From NCBI RefSeq assembly GCF_000149955.1, contig NC_030991.1, positions 1,061,633 through 1,125,632 on the forward strand: DNA of 64,000 bases, in the 5' to 3' direction. The translations under genes and the position numbers were made by a program. This stretch comes from Fusarium oxysporum f. sp. lycopersici 4287 (taxonomy: Eukaryota; Ascomycota; Sordariomycetes; Hypocreales; Nectriaceae). A model generated the notes under the pieces. The model had not been told where the DNA came from. It made no database searches and saw nothing but the letters and a program-made list of their open reading frames with translations. The stretch's first letter is position 1; every line of letters begins with the position of its first letter. This document shows positions 54,487 through 64,000 of the stretch, piece by piece.

Positions 54487-54952
54487 GTTCGCGACGCGCA
54501 GGCAGGTGAAGAACAGACCAGCGACTGGAGTTTGTACCTTGGCCCGCACTCAAGCCCACGATGCTCCATCTGCATACGACAGGCAGGCAACCAGCGTCGT
54601 AACGCTGGTCAGATGTGAGAGTGTGGCGCAGCTCCTTGCGCTGCAAACTGCAGGCTGCAGCACCAATAATACCGCGGTGGAGTAATACGACCTATACGAG
54701 ATGACCCGGAAGGGCAGGCTTGCAGCTGGCTCAAATCATGCCCAATCTTTTAGGCATCACCTGTACTCGGTCCATTGATCCAGATTGGTATATTCATCTT
54801 GTCTTGTGTTAAATTCTGCCCCTTAGAGGTTTTACCATTTCAGTTGTAGCCTTAAAGTATCCCTGCTTGCACGTGACACCCAGCGCCTGTTCAACAAAAT
54901 CCATCCCAGGCCTACGGCTTTGCGCCGATGTTGAATCTCGTTCACCATCGCC
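54487..54952. promoter_or_regulatory. Shared divergent upstream region
   Basis: This 466-bp spacer separates the divergently oriented pseudokinase and kinase genes and must contain both promoters. Open frames in it (54338-54685) are shadows. No TATA box is obvious. Confidence 0.4.
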
Positions 54953-56119
54953 ATGGAGGTTAACTTCGAGTTTGAGCGCCTGTCCTTGGGGCCTCGGGGG
55001 ATGGAGGAGTCGTCAAGTCACTCGTTTGTCGGTTTCTCTATAGACCCCAGCGTCACGGAGGCGCTGTGCGCAGACGGGCAGGCGGCCGCAGCCTCGTCTG
55101 TCGCTGAGCAGGGAATATCCGTGGAGAGTTTCTTTGAGGAGTGTCACGATGCGGGAGTCGAGGTATTTTCCGAGTCAGATTTCGACAAGGGACCATTCAT
55201 TGGGTCGGGCGCGACTATGCTGGTATACAAGGCTGTCTGGAGGGATAGATGTCAAAAGGTGGCTTTGAAGTAAGTCCAATCCGGGGCTTCGTTGGCCATA
55301 AGCAGCACTAATTTCCCTCCCGCTAGATATTTCCAAGCGCCCCTCACGAGCAGGTACGTCGACCCCAAAGCCCAGTCTGATGTGCATCGCAGACTGCTGG
55401 AAGCGTCCATGCTTGAGATGCGTGTCTTGACGGCCGAGGCTATCAAGTGGCACGAGAATATTCCAAAACTTCTCGGCGTTTCGTGGCATCGCAGCGGCAG
55501 TACAATCAGTCCTATACTCATTATGGAACTTGCTTGCGAGGAACACCCAACACTGGCCCACTTCATGAAGACACCAAGACCGACCAGTGTACGGTTAGAG
55601 CTGATCCGGGATGTCCTGGAAGGCCTTTCCGCGCTTCACGCAATGACCATCGTCCACGGGGACATCAAGCCTGAAAACATTCTCATATTTTCGTCTTCGT
55701 CCGCCACCGGATTCAGCGCTCGACTCTCCGACTTTGGCTTCTGTCGGCCGGCCGCAGACTATAAGTGGGGAGCCGGGGGGACGCCGTATTGGAATGCCCC
55801 CGAATGCCTGTCAGGCGCCCCATCAGCCCTGAAGGCAGAATCTTTCAAAAATGCGCGAGATATATATAGCTTCGGCCTCCTGATTTGTTACATACTCACA
55901 GGGGATATGCCCTTTGGCTGCGCGGCAACAGAGGATCCAACACGGTTGAAGTTGGACGACCAGGCTACGGCACTCATATCAGGGTCACTCCAGGGTGACA
56001 GTGCTCCTTTTCCAGAAGGCCTCATTGGAATTGTTGGTCGTATGGTCTCGCTCCAACCCGCGGACCGGCCACTGGTTGATGAGATCAGAACAGTGTTGAG
56101 GTATGCCGCGACCAACTGA
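54953..56119 (+). CDS. Ser/Thr protein kinase, active-site motifs intact
   Basis: Exons 54953-55269 and 55327-56119 (57-bp intron, GTAAGT and CTAG) give 369 aa. Residues 1-80 are low-complexity and acidic. The kinase domain spans about 80-365: glycine loop IGSGAT, VALK with Lys106, HGDIKPENILIF (catalytic Asp), SDFGFCRP (metal Asp), GTPYWNAPE and RDIYSFGLLICYIL. All catalytic motifs are present, HGD replacing HRD. It matches fungal kinases found beside NLR-like, HeLo and ankyrin genes. It precedes the ankyrin-MYND gene by 110 bp on the same strand and diverges from the pseudokinase. The substrate is unknown; a signalling role with its neighbours is an inference from arrangement. Confidence 0.9.
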
Positions 56120-56228
56120 TGACCCCGGGCATAATTCAATGTGTTGACACAAGCTTAGTGCGCTCACTAGCGAAAGAGCCGCTGCTCCAGTTCCCCAAGA
56201 GCATTCTTCGGATGCAGTAAGGCTAACC

Positions 56229-59200
56229 GTGAGCGTCCTGCATGCTCGGTTCAATGGGGCTGGTCACGGAGTGGGCGATTTCGGGAGTAGTCGCACCCTA
56301 GATCGGGCTCTCCCCCGAGACTTTCAGGATGCTCTTTACAAGACGATCATTGGAGTCGCAGATACCGGAAATAGCCAAGATCGAGCCATAGCGGCGAACA
56401 GACTCGGCGTGTTCCTGCTCAATGGTTTTGGAACCCTGAAGAACTTCCGGCCAGCATTCGAATGGTTCTACAAGGCAGCCAAACTAGGTTCCGTGGAGGC
56501 CAAGAAAATGGTCTACCGCATGGAGCGGGCGGCCGAAACGTTACCCGAGCGTGTCAAGGCCGATCTCACCAGAGACGAGAGAGCCAGCTGGATGATTGAT
56601 ATCATAATGAACCAGGCCAAAACGTCAAACTACGATCGCAGGCTGGCTCCAGAAGGGCTGGATCTCGAGGCCGTGAACGAGAGGATTCGTCAAGTACTCG
56701 TTTTGGCCAGCCCTTACACTGTCCGGCATGGGCTCATCCGCGACATGGAGCACAATGTTGTGCGGATGCTGATGCTCTGCCGCACTTTTGACCCTCTTGC
56801 CGCCGAGACGTTGAAGCAAGTCCATGCCGCGGCCGCTTCTGTACCAATACATGCCGAAGCCCTCCAGTGTACGTTTGCCAACGATGCCGAAGCTCTGGTC
56901 GACATCTTGAGCAACCATACAGTCCCTACCTCCTTTCTAAACCGGTTGGTTACAGTCGCCTCTGACCGATGCTGCAACAGGGTTCTGAAAACCCTTTGCG
57001 TCAAGTATGGTGCTGATCCAGACTACATTGACCAACCCAGTGGACGACAATTGTGCCCAGTATTGGTAGCCGCAATGGACAGCGACCTCGCCACGGTCAC
57101 AACTCTGTTGAACTGTGGTGCTGACGCCAGACCATTTCTGGCCCTAGCACCTCGTATAATTTCGGAATCCAGCTATGGAATGGCGGGTGTACTTGTCGGT
57201 CTATATAACACAGAGACTGCCCACCAACTTCTAGACGGACTGCAGTTGGCCATGAACTCACCGGCCAACCCCAGGGAAGAAATGCCTCTAGACAACACCA
57301 ACCCGCCCCCCTTGTTCAAGGAGGTCATATTCAATAGCCTCGAACACCTCCATTCGCTTCTCCTTTGGGGGGCCAATCCCAACGTTCGCTTCAACGGGTG
57401 GACGGCCGTGCATGTCGCAGTCAAGATGCTTCACCCCAGTGCCTTGCTTTTCCTCCTCGCATTCGGGGCAGATCCTAACGCCCGGTGTTCACGGGAGGGT
57501 TATACGACCCCTTTACACACACTGAGCGAAGTTCGGATCAGAATGCCAGAGGGCGGTGGAAAAAAGGGGAAGATGGTAGACTTTCTGCTCCGGCCCTATG
57601 AGCCCCTACCTCTTCGGGTAGGCAGCGACGAGCTGCTCCATCGCCAAGCCCTCATTGTGCACATCCTGCTACAGTTTGGGGCCGACCCCTCGCTTTGCTG
57701 TGTCGACGGCTTCACGCCCCTTATGACCTCGCTTGTGTCTCCCTCCCCTGACGCGACAGCGCTTACGGGCGTTTTGCTGCAGTCCGGTGTATCGCTAGGG
57801 GACCGCAGCTCCAGGGGTGAGAGTGTGCTTCATCTGTGCGCCTCACTATGTGACCATGTGCATCTCGAACAGTTTCTCCGTCTCGGCGCCAAGTCTATCA
57901 TTGATTCCAAGGATAGGTCGGGCTGCACGTCGCTCTTCCTTGCTTGCCTGCAAGACAATTCCAGAGATGTTGTCAAGACCCTACTTGACAATGGGGCGGA
58001 TATACTCATAAGGGGAACGCGAAACATGAGTCCCTTGGACGCAGCCATGCTTACGGCAGACCCTGGTACACTTGAAGAGGTCTTCGAGCACCTGTCCACA
58101 CTCCCTGAAGAGTCGATGAAAATGCTCTGCTCTGGAACAAGCGAAGACGGCCGCACCGTTCTTCATTACTGTCTCTCATGCCCAGACATTTCTGTCTCGA
58201 CTAACGCTCTCCGCCAGCTTATAGCCCTAATTCCGTTGGACATCACAAAGTCGCTAATAACACGACCCGACGCGAAGGGATGTACTCCATGGCAACTAGC
58301 ATGTACGGGGAACAGAACAGTGTGCGAGACCATTTCATCCTTCGTCGGCGTCATCAACGTCGCATACGATCCCTTTGCGGGCCTCGCCGACACTATCTTG
58401 TGCACCGTCGAAGATATCTCCAATAGCAGACAGGAGTGTCTGGAAACAATTGAAGGCAACAGAAGTACAAGAATGGCCGAGTTGGAAGATGTTGGCTTGG
58501 ATAGGGGCCTTGAGCTTGTGGAAGCATCCTATCAAGCTGAATTGGATGAAGCTATCCGATCTGAGGGAGAGCATAGCCGGGAAGCGACCTGGCGAATGAA
58601 CACTTTAGGCACCGTCCATGAACGATATGGTTGGCTGAAGAGAGCGCAAGAGGTGTACTACCAGGGATGGAAAATGTCGATGCGAGTCCCTGGCCCCACC
58701 AGTCCCCTAACGCAAGATTTTGCGTCCAAGATAGTTCGCGTACTGGGCGATCGCGGCGCCGAGAACGAGCTTCTTGATGTGGTAGAGTGGCACGCCCGTC
58801 ACGGAGCAGATACCATTACTGGGGGTATTGTTCTACACCACCGAGAGGGACACGAGGGTAATACACGTCCTCCACTAATAGGAGGTGTAGAGGACACCAC
58901 CGTCGCGGGTCTACCGGAGTCGCAGGTCTGTTCCAGGAAGGGCTGCACCAAGCCGCCGCGGATAGTCTGCCATGGTCAGTTGGGCCCAAAGATCTCGGGA
59001 GCATCGACATTAACATGGAAACAGGATGCAAATATGCAAGCTACTGCTCTGAAAATTGCAAGGTACAAGATATCGTCGACCCGGCGGTCCAGCATCTCTC
59101 CGTCTGCTTCCCAACCGAGCAGGTCGGGATGTCCCAGGCCGTCACCGTCCAGAGTCGGAGTCTACATGACCCTGACACGCGCAATATCGTGCAGTTGGTT

Positions 59201-59572
59201 TGGGAGGAGTCCCCCATGACCAGACGTCGCCCAGCGCCACCAGCACCGGCTGTGGTGCGCGTGGCGATGGGCAAGTTGACGCCGCGCTTCTTCAACAAGC
59301 CGGTCCGGTTCCGTCTACCGCCCAACAGCCTCATGATTTTCCTCAAGACTCATCTCTACGAGGTCCGGTACGACATGAAGTCGAAGAGCCCATGGGTCAG
59401 AGTAAATGCCCTTGCGTCCTATGTCGAGATGCACGCCGCCATCCGCCCAATTCCTGAGGCGGTCGAGGCTGCGGAACGAGAGGCAGGGGCCCAAGACGGT
59501 GCGGAGCTGACTATATGGTTCGAGGTTGGCTTCGACTTCGACCTCAAAGGGTACTTTGAAGGGCAATCTTGA
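56229..59572 (+). CDS. SEL1/ankyrin-repeat protein with C-terminal MYND zinc finger
   Basis: The main exon is 56229-58974; a 50-bp intron (58975-59024; GTCAGT, branch-like CATTAAC, CAG) joins it to 59025-59572, giving 1,097 aa. Residues 50-100 hold a SEL1-like unit (RAIAANRLGVFLLNGFGTLK, then AFEWFYKAAKLGSVEAKKM). Ankyrin repeats occupy about 275-640 (LLNCGADA, LLLWGANPN, LLAFGADPN, LLQFGADPS and LLDNGADIL). Residues about 745-850 are helical, possibly TPR-like. The splice creates a full MYND finger at about 899-935: C-x4-C-x7-C-x2-C-x4-YC-x3-C-x11-H-x3-C. It is cytosolic, with no signal peptide. Such proteins act as protein-interaction scaffolds. It is paired with the upstream kinase. I chose the ATG giving the longest frame; MSVLHARF could be preceded by other exons. 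Confidence 0.88.
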
Positions 59573-60370
59573 TTCGCTGCTCTGCTCGTCCGCCCCGACA
59601 CGAAGCTGCTTGGGAGTTGACTATAAGCGTAGGTAGTGTGCGAATACTGACAGGTGAAAAGCCGGTCTGACATGCTATTTCGTCTTTAACAGCACTCTCG
59701 TATTCGACTTCGTTACCTTAAGTGCCTATAAGCCTACTGTACTAATTACCATTATTAATAGGCCTAATACCAACTTTTATGGCCTATATGTGACGAATGT
59801 GGTTTCAAACAGGGAAACTAGTCCGTACTAGGTTTATGTTTGCAGATTGCGTAGGGCGTTTGGACTGAGCGGGTTGGTTGTCACGTCTCTTAATGATCAA
59901 GTAATGCTTGTTAGGCTTATTGATGTAAAGAAGTCTTATTGATAGCTGGTCGGCTCAGTTCTATGAGAGTGCTAATGAGTGTGGTCTATATACTAGTGAA
60001 TGCTAATGGTGATCAGTGAGGTTGTCGCGGGATCAGTGGTGATCGCACTGGATCAGTACTGATCGTGGTGGATCATTTATCATCGTAGAGTCTTGGCACT
60101 GATCCGTTTTGTGGGGCATGTACTTGATTGGAGGAAAATATGGAGTACACGTGACGGAACCGCTGGGGTCGTAACACTATATACCTTCCCCTTTTAGATC
60201 TTTAGGAGTTTAAGTTAGTATAAGAATATTTAGTTTATATATCCTTTCTAACTTCTTAGGACCTTAGTATTAAGTCCTTAATAATATAAATAAGAAGTAT
60301 CTTTTATGTAATAAAGAATAACGTGGTTAATAAGCATGCTGACCGGATAAGTATGCTGACCACTACCCTA
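59573..60370. other. Intergenic; GATC-rich patch and AT-rich tract
   Basis: Bases 60010-60075 hold seven GATC sites in short near-palindromes such as GGATCAGTACTGATCG. Bases 60180-60310 are AT-rich. No gene. Confidence 0.5.
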
Positions 60371-60404
60371 TACCATTCACAACCCCTCTTTCGGCAAGCA
60401 AAAG

Positions 60405-61056
60405 CAACTCTCCCCTGTAAAAATTCTTTCTTGGCACGCACTGTTAGTGCACTGTTAGGAGCGGGATTTTCTACGGGCTACTCGGCCACACAATACTGCG
60501 GGGACGCCATCGGCTCCCTAACAGCAGTTTTCAGAGAAGGAATTTTGGAGAGTTCACCTTCTCTGACAACACCTTTGTCGGATCTAATGGCGGCACCTCA
60601 GAACCAGAACGCCTTAGATATCGGAGGACGGTGCCCGTGGCATCGGTAGCGACATCCTCCCGATCAACGACGCCGATTGCGATGGGTTTTTCCCCTTTGA
60701 AGGCAAGCCGCACCGCCGGCCTCTGATTCCTTCCCAAGGTTTTTCCCTGCCGCCACGACAGTCGACTACGAGCTACAACTTGGTTACTGGAGATTGTGGA
60801 CTGCGTCAGCAGATGTAGTGATGCGTGAGAGAATTCTGGTCGGTGGAAAAAGCTCGACAGTAGATTGCCCCCGAACCCGCTGACGGGTGACGGGCTTGAG
60901 AAATACAGCACCTTTTGTGCCATTGGTATGCTGGATGGTGAAGGAAGCGGGGTTTCCCTGTACCTAGCTAGCTCAGCACGTCTTTTGCTCCAGTAGGAGA
61001 TCTGGCTTCGTTACAGCCACCCAGACGAAAAATATACAAACAAACAAAAAAACAAA
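60405..61056 (+). mobile_element. Non-autonomous non-LTR retroposon (SINE-like), copy 2
   Basis: 652 bp, reading CAACTCTCCCCTG at the 5' end to an ACAAACAAAC-type 3' tail, in the opposite orientation to copy 1. Target duplications of 13 bp, CGGCAAGCAAAAG, are at 60392-60404 and 61057-61069. The empty site is visible in the 17.6-kb pogo element (CGGCAAGCAAAATAAAAAAG), which confirms a real insertion. Conservation with copy 1 is near complete over 640 bp. Confidence 0.88.
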
Positions 61057-61169
61057 CGGCAAGCAAAAGAAAAAAGCCACCACCAAAAATCAACAACTTC
61101 ACTTACACAGAACTTGACCGAATTGATAGAAATCCGTGAAATTTTTCTTTCATAAATAATAAATAGGGT

Positions 61170-61422
61170 TTATCTATTGTACTCTGGTTTTTTCACCATC
61201 GGCCGCGACCGCCTGGGTTGTTGGTGGGGTATGTTTTCCTCTCTGACTTCGATAACAGAACCAGCCTCCGATTCTGACTCTTGCTCGCTTGAAGAGACGT
61301 ATTCCACCCCGACAGGCGTATAACGAGTCGCCCCTTCTGGTATGGGCTCCTTACCAGCTAGAGTCTCTCCAAGAGTCATAAAACGTTTGTTAGGATTCGG
61401 CACCGCCTTCCTCTTCTTCCCT
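61170..61422 (-). pseudogene. pogo transposase C-terminal fragment
   Basis: The minus frame contains GKKRKAVPNPNKRFMTLGET, then EQESESEAGSVIEVREENIP and an Arg/Lys-rich end, almost identical to the C-terminus at 17763-18010. Truncation at 61422 removes the catalytic core. Confidence 0.8.
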
Positions 61423-61826
61423 ACTACAATGATTACCGCGAACATTGCAACGCAATGCACATGTTCTGGTCCGTGCACGCTCGACGTCCCTCTAATTTCT
61501 CCGGAATTACATCGTAATACATTCTTTTCGTCCGTGCACGCTTTTAGGGTTCGCAGAGCTACGGTAGAACCCCTATTATTTCTCTATAATCAGATAACGC
61601 TAACTTACCTTTCCTTCCCGACCAAGCTAAAGTTTTAAAGAATATTTAATACGTATTTGCAATTGCCTCACCTTAGGTTACCCTCGCCCCTTTCGTTTCT
61701 TTTAAGCCCTCTTTCTGTAAGGCCTTAGAAATATATTTATATTAGAGCTTAATAATAAATTTTAGAACAATTAGATTTAATATTCTTAACCGACTTATTC
61801 TTTATATCAACCTAGATGTAAAGGTA
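61423..61826. other. Intergenic, no supported gene
   Basis: Short frames only; it is AT-rich from 61660 onward. Direct repeats of a GTCCGTGCACGC-like word occur at 61470 and 61530. Confidence 0.4.
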
Positions 61827-62861
61827 TTGATTTACTGCCGGTTAACCTGTCGATATGCACTATCTGTAAAAGGGTCTGCTGTTATTACACACCTGAGAGT
61901 AAAGCACCAGGTTAAACACGATAAGCATAAGGGCTTAACCGAATTCCTTAAAGGTCTGGGCCAGTTATACCTAGGTGATCCTAGTGCTGCGCCGCTCCCC
62001 AAAGACGGCTGCTTAGAGCATCCTGATTTGCGCATCTATGAGGGGTATGCCTGCCGGAAATGCCCACTCCGTACCACTAACTTCTCGTCCCTAACGCGCT
62101 ATATTTCCACTTAGTATTTCTAAGGTTAGCCTCCCGGAAAGCGCGAGCTAGATGAATTTTATGATAAGGTATGGCTATAAGTATAGACAGTAGGGTTAAA
62201 CCAGTCTCAAAGGTATTAGATTGTTAGTCGTGATGGTCTTACTATACGGACTAGTAATGCTATCCAAGCTCACCTCGCATCTATAAAAGAGCAGGAACGA
62301 CTTTCGAATCCTAATCAAGACACACCAACCCACACGGAATCAGGAGGCATCAGGACAAACAGCCAAGGAGAACTTCTCAGATTTAAAGAGCAGACGCCAT
62401 AGATCGAAAGGATAGGTTAGGATAAGACATATTACAGAAGAAGTCGAGATGTACTTACTGCCTTTGCGGCAGTATCGTTCTCTCGAGGCGCCAGGCCTCA
62501 TCTTCTTGGCCGCCAAGGGACCAACGGTTTACAAGAAGACATTATCACCACTATAGAAGATAAACAAAAGATTGCAGCTATTCTCGAAGTGTTAGATGCA
62601 CTTCTAGATCGATATGAGGAAACTGCTCGTAATACGAGTAGAAGTATCCTCTGTTGGCTCAGAAGCACGCATGCTCTAGCAGGCTACCCAAAACCTTTCA
62701 TCCTCGTATATCACCCCTCAAGTAGGAGAAAGTACCGAGTGCTTTTCAAACGCTATCTTCTGCTCATGTTCCGATCATATAGCATAGACCCAAGCACTCG
62801 GGACAGGCTCACAGGCATCTGGTTCAAGAGAAAGCAGTTTTGGTTCCTTAAGGTAATATAG
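61827..62861 (+). pseudogene. OrsD-like (DUF3505) gene, decayed
   Basis: Two open parts are separated by stops. The first (61827-62114) has LIYCRLTCRYALSV, then HLRVKHQVKHD and, further on, GYACRKCPLRTTNFSSL, the two zinc-finger-like segments of the OrsD family. The second (62589-62861) has LLDRYEETARNTSRSILCWL, then YRVLFKRYLLLMFRSY and a Lys-rich WFKRKQFWFL, a later segment of the same family in which helical charged blocks follow. Several stops between 62115 and 62588 and shifted frames show decay. The same finger occurs at 22.9 kb. The function is unknown; family members are often tied to repeated, helicase-bearing loci. Confidence 0.5.
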
Positions 62862-63798
62862 AACCATAAATCACTATCTAATCTTAACGCCTAATCACCT
62901 CATATATGGCTATCCTTGCCTAGAACTGAGAAAAGCTCCTTAAGTGGATTTACGCAGTAATATCTTTTGCATAACTACTCTAAGGATAAACGAGAAGATA
63001 ACGACGAGGAGAATATTACAGAAAGTTCTAAAGAAGATTGTAAGTACTAGAGCGATAAGAGCTAAGTTATGTAATATACTAGGAATAAGAAACCAAGGGG
63101 AGATAAATAAGTATCGCAAGAGCTTATAGAACTGCTATTCGGCCTGAGTGTATCGCTATATACTAAACAAGTAACTAATGGTTAACCTAGTTCTACTCTG
63201 CTAATTTTCTTTAGTAGAATCCTAGGATTCTCTTTATCCTTGGGGATGTTTCTTCTAGCGAAGTTATATATGCCTTACCTCTCAGGCTTATTATATATTT
63301 AGTGCTTATTGTTCCTTAAGATGGTGCTCCCCCTTCGTGAATACCCTACTCTAGAGTTATCGCAGTATCTACAGATAAAACAATTAGAAAGGCTTAAAGT
63401 CATAAGAAAGAAATACATGGTAATCGGGTCCTAGTCGGCTTTTGAAGAAATGATCTGTTGAATACTGATGAAAATGAGACCGGCTAACCGGATGACCGAA
63501 ATACCGGTCAGAGAGCTGTCTCAGCACTGTAACAACCTCTTAGATAGGTCATTACTGAACAGATAGAAGTAGGGTTCCAACCCAACTATCGGACAGGGAG
63601 AGGAATACACACAATGGACCCGAATATCTGACATGATCAGTCTTCGCAGCTACGGCCGAGTTATAGCACGATTGGAGTCGCCAGCATTCCTACTGCGTTA
63701 GAGTGAAGATAGCTAGGCTGTATATTATAGGGATCTATTTTATATTAGTATGGCTGAATTTCGGCTCTTAAGTAAACATATTATTCAGCAAACGGATA
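62862..63798. other. Intergenic, no supported gene
   Basis: A basic 61-codon frame at 62944-63129 is not recognised. AT content is high. It contains a short inverted motif CCGGCTAACCGG near 63480. Confidence 0.4.
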
Positions 63799-64000
63799 AC
63801 GTGTTTAATAAGCGGGTGAGCCACTTTTTATCACCTAGATAATAAGATTACTTCTAAAAACACCACAACCTTTTAAATCAATTAAAACTAATCGCTATAT
63901 TCTTCCATATTAACCTCGATTTCCTCCTGACAGGTCCTTGCATTATGCCCGGCCTTGCCGCATTTACTACAATGCATAACTCTCCGTCTCCTTGACCCTC
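63799..64000 (-). mobile_element. End of a zinc-knuckle pogo-like transposon, cut by window edge
   Basis: The left end ACGTGTTTAATAAGCGGGTG after TA at 63797 is a diverged version of the ACGTACATGATAAGCATGTG repeat of the 32-34 kb element. The element continues past base 64000. Confidence 0.7.
63888..64000 (-). pseudogene. Transposase C-terminus with CCHC knuckle (partial)
   Basis: Minus frame ending TAG at 63888: CSKCGKAGHNARTC, then QEEIEVNMEEYSD, the same C-terminus as CGVCGKPGHNARTC in the 32-34 kb transposase. The stop position matches. Truncated by the window; whether the rest is intact cannot be judged. Confidence 0.75.

Larger units (their letters stand above)
60373..61422 (-). mobile_element. 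Truncated pogo element carrying a retroposon
   Basis: The left end CCATTCACAACCCCTCTTTC at 60373, after TA at 60371, is the same terminal repeat as the 17.6-kb element. Sequence from 61070 to 61422 is nearly identical to 17651-18008, but the element stops there: beyond 61422 (CTTCTTCCCT) the DNA is unrelated. A retroposon is inserted at 60405-61056. The 61.2-kb part encodes only the C-terminus of the transposase. Confidence 0.85.

Noticed and set aside
13814..61056. Large inverted duplication of 13.8-14.5 kb and 60.4-61.1 kb as a segmental event or LTR pair
   Set aside because: Each copy has its own different target-site duplication and simple-repeat tail, so they are independent retroposon insertions.
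1..64000. CRISPR array, rRNA operon, bacterial operon, phage or mycovirus insertion
   Set aside because: No regularly spaced direct repeats with unique spacers, no rRNA motifs and no viral polymerase or capsid signatures were seen; the sequence is fungal nuclear DNA.
63797..64000. Telomere or chromosome end near the right edge
   Set aside because: No TTAGGG-type repeats are present; the sequence is a transposon end.

Overview
This is nuclear DNA of a filamentous ascomycete (Pezizomycotina). The genes carry short GT-AG introns (47-60 bp is typical) and belong to fungal families: a fungal rhodopsin-like membrane protein, bZIP/DUF3425 factors, a class 3 lipase, an ankyrin-MYND protein and Tad-type and pogo/Fot1-type transposons. 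No bacterial operon structure, rRNA or CRISPR is present. High transposon load, pseudogenes with C-to-T type stops and AT-rich gaps suggest an accessory or subtelomere-like compartment with mild repeat-induced point mutation (RIP).

Layout. 1-7 kb: a rhodopsin-domain gene among a piggyBac remnant and a heavily mutated pogo-like copy. 7.5-13 kb: a metabolic group made of a truncated zinc alcohol dehydrogenase, a bZIP/DUF3425 regulator, an SDR broken by one stop and an MDR oxidoreductase containing a 243-base assembly gap. 13.8-20.3 kb: a 655-bp retroposon, then a Tad-type LINE split by a 2.2-kb pogo element. 21.7-22.8 kb: an intact secreted lipase. 23-31 kb: OrsD-like fragments, a membrane protein fragment and an intact FAD-linked oxidase. 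31-38 kb: two nearly intact pogo-like transposons, one inserted in a repeat built of three GC-rich palindromes. 38.9-39.7 kb: a bZIP gene. 41-49 kb: decayed genes and repeats, including a pogo copy hit by a hAT-type MITE.

49.7-59.6 kb is the best preserved genic block: a 551-aa protein with a possible suppressor-of-fused-like region; a helical-domain plus pseudokinase protein; a divergently transcribed active kinase; and, 110 bp after it, a 1,097-aa SEL1/ankyrin/MYND protein. By analogy with known fungal regulated-cell-death proteins this could be a nonself-recognition or cell-death locus, but that is inference. The last 4 kb repeat the theme: a second retroposon copy nested in a truncated pogo element, an OrsD-like pseudogene, and the end of another zinc-knuckle pogo element running off the window.

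Insertion events could be ordered from target-site duplications and rebuilt empty sites: pogo into LINE (TA), retroposon into pogo (13 bp), MITE into pogo (8 bp), pogo into palindromic repeat (TA).
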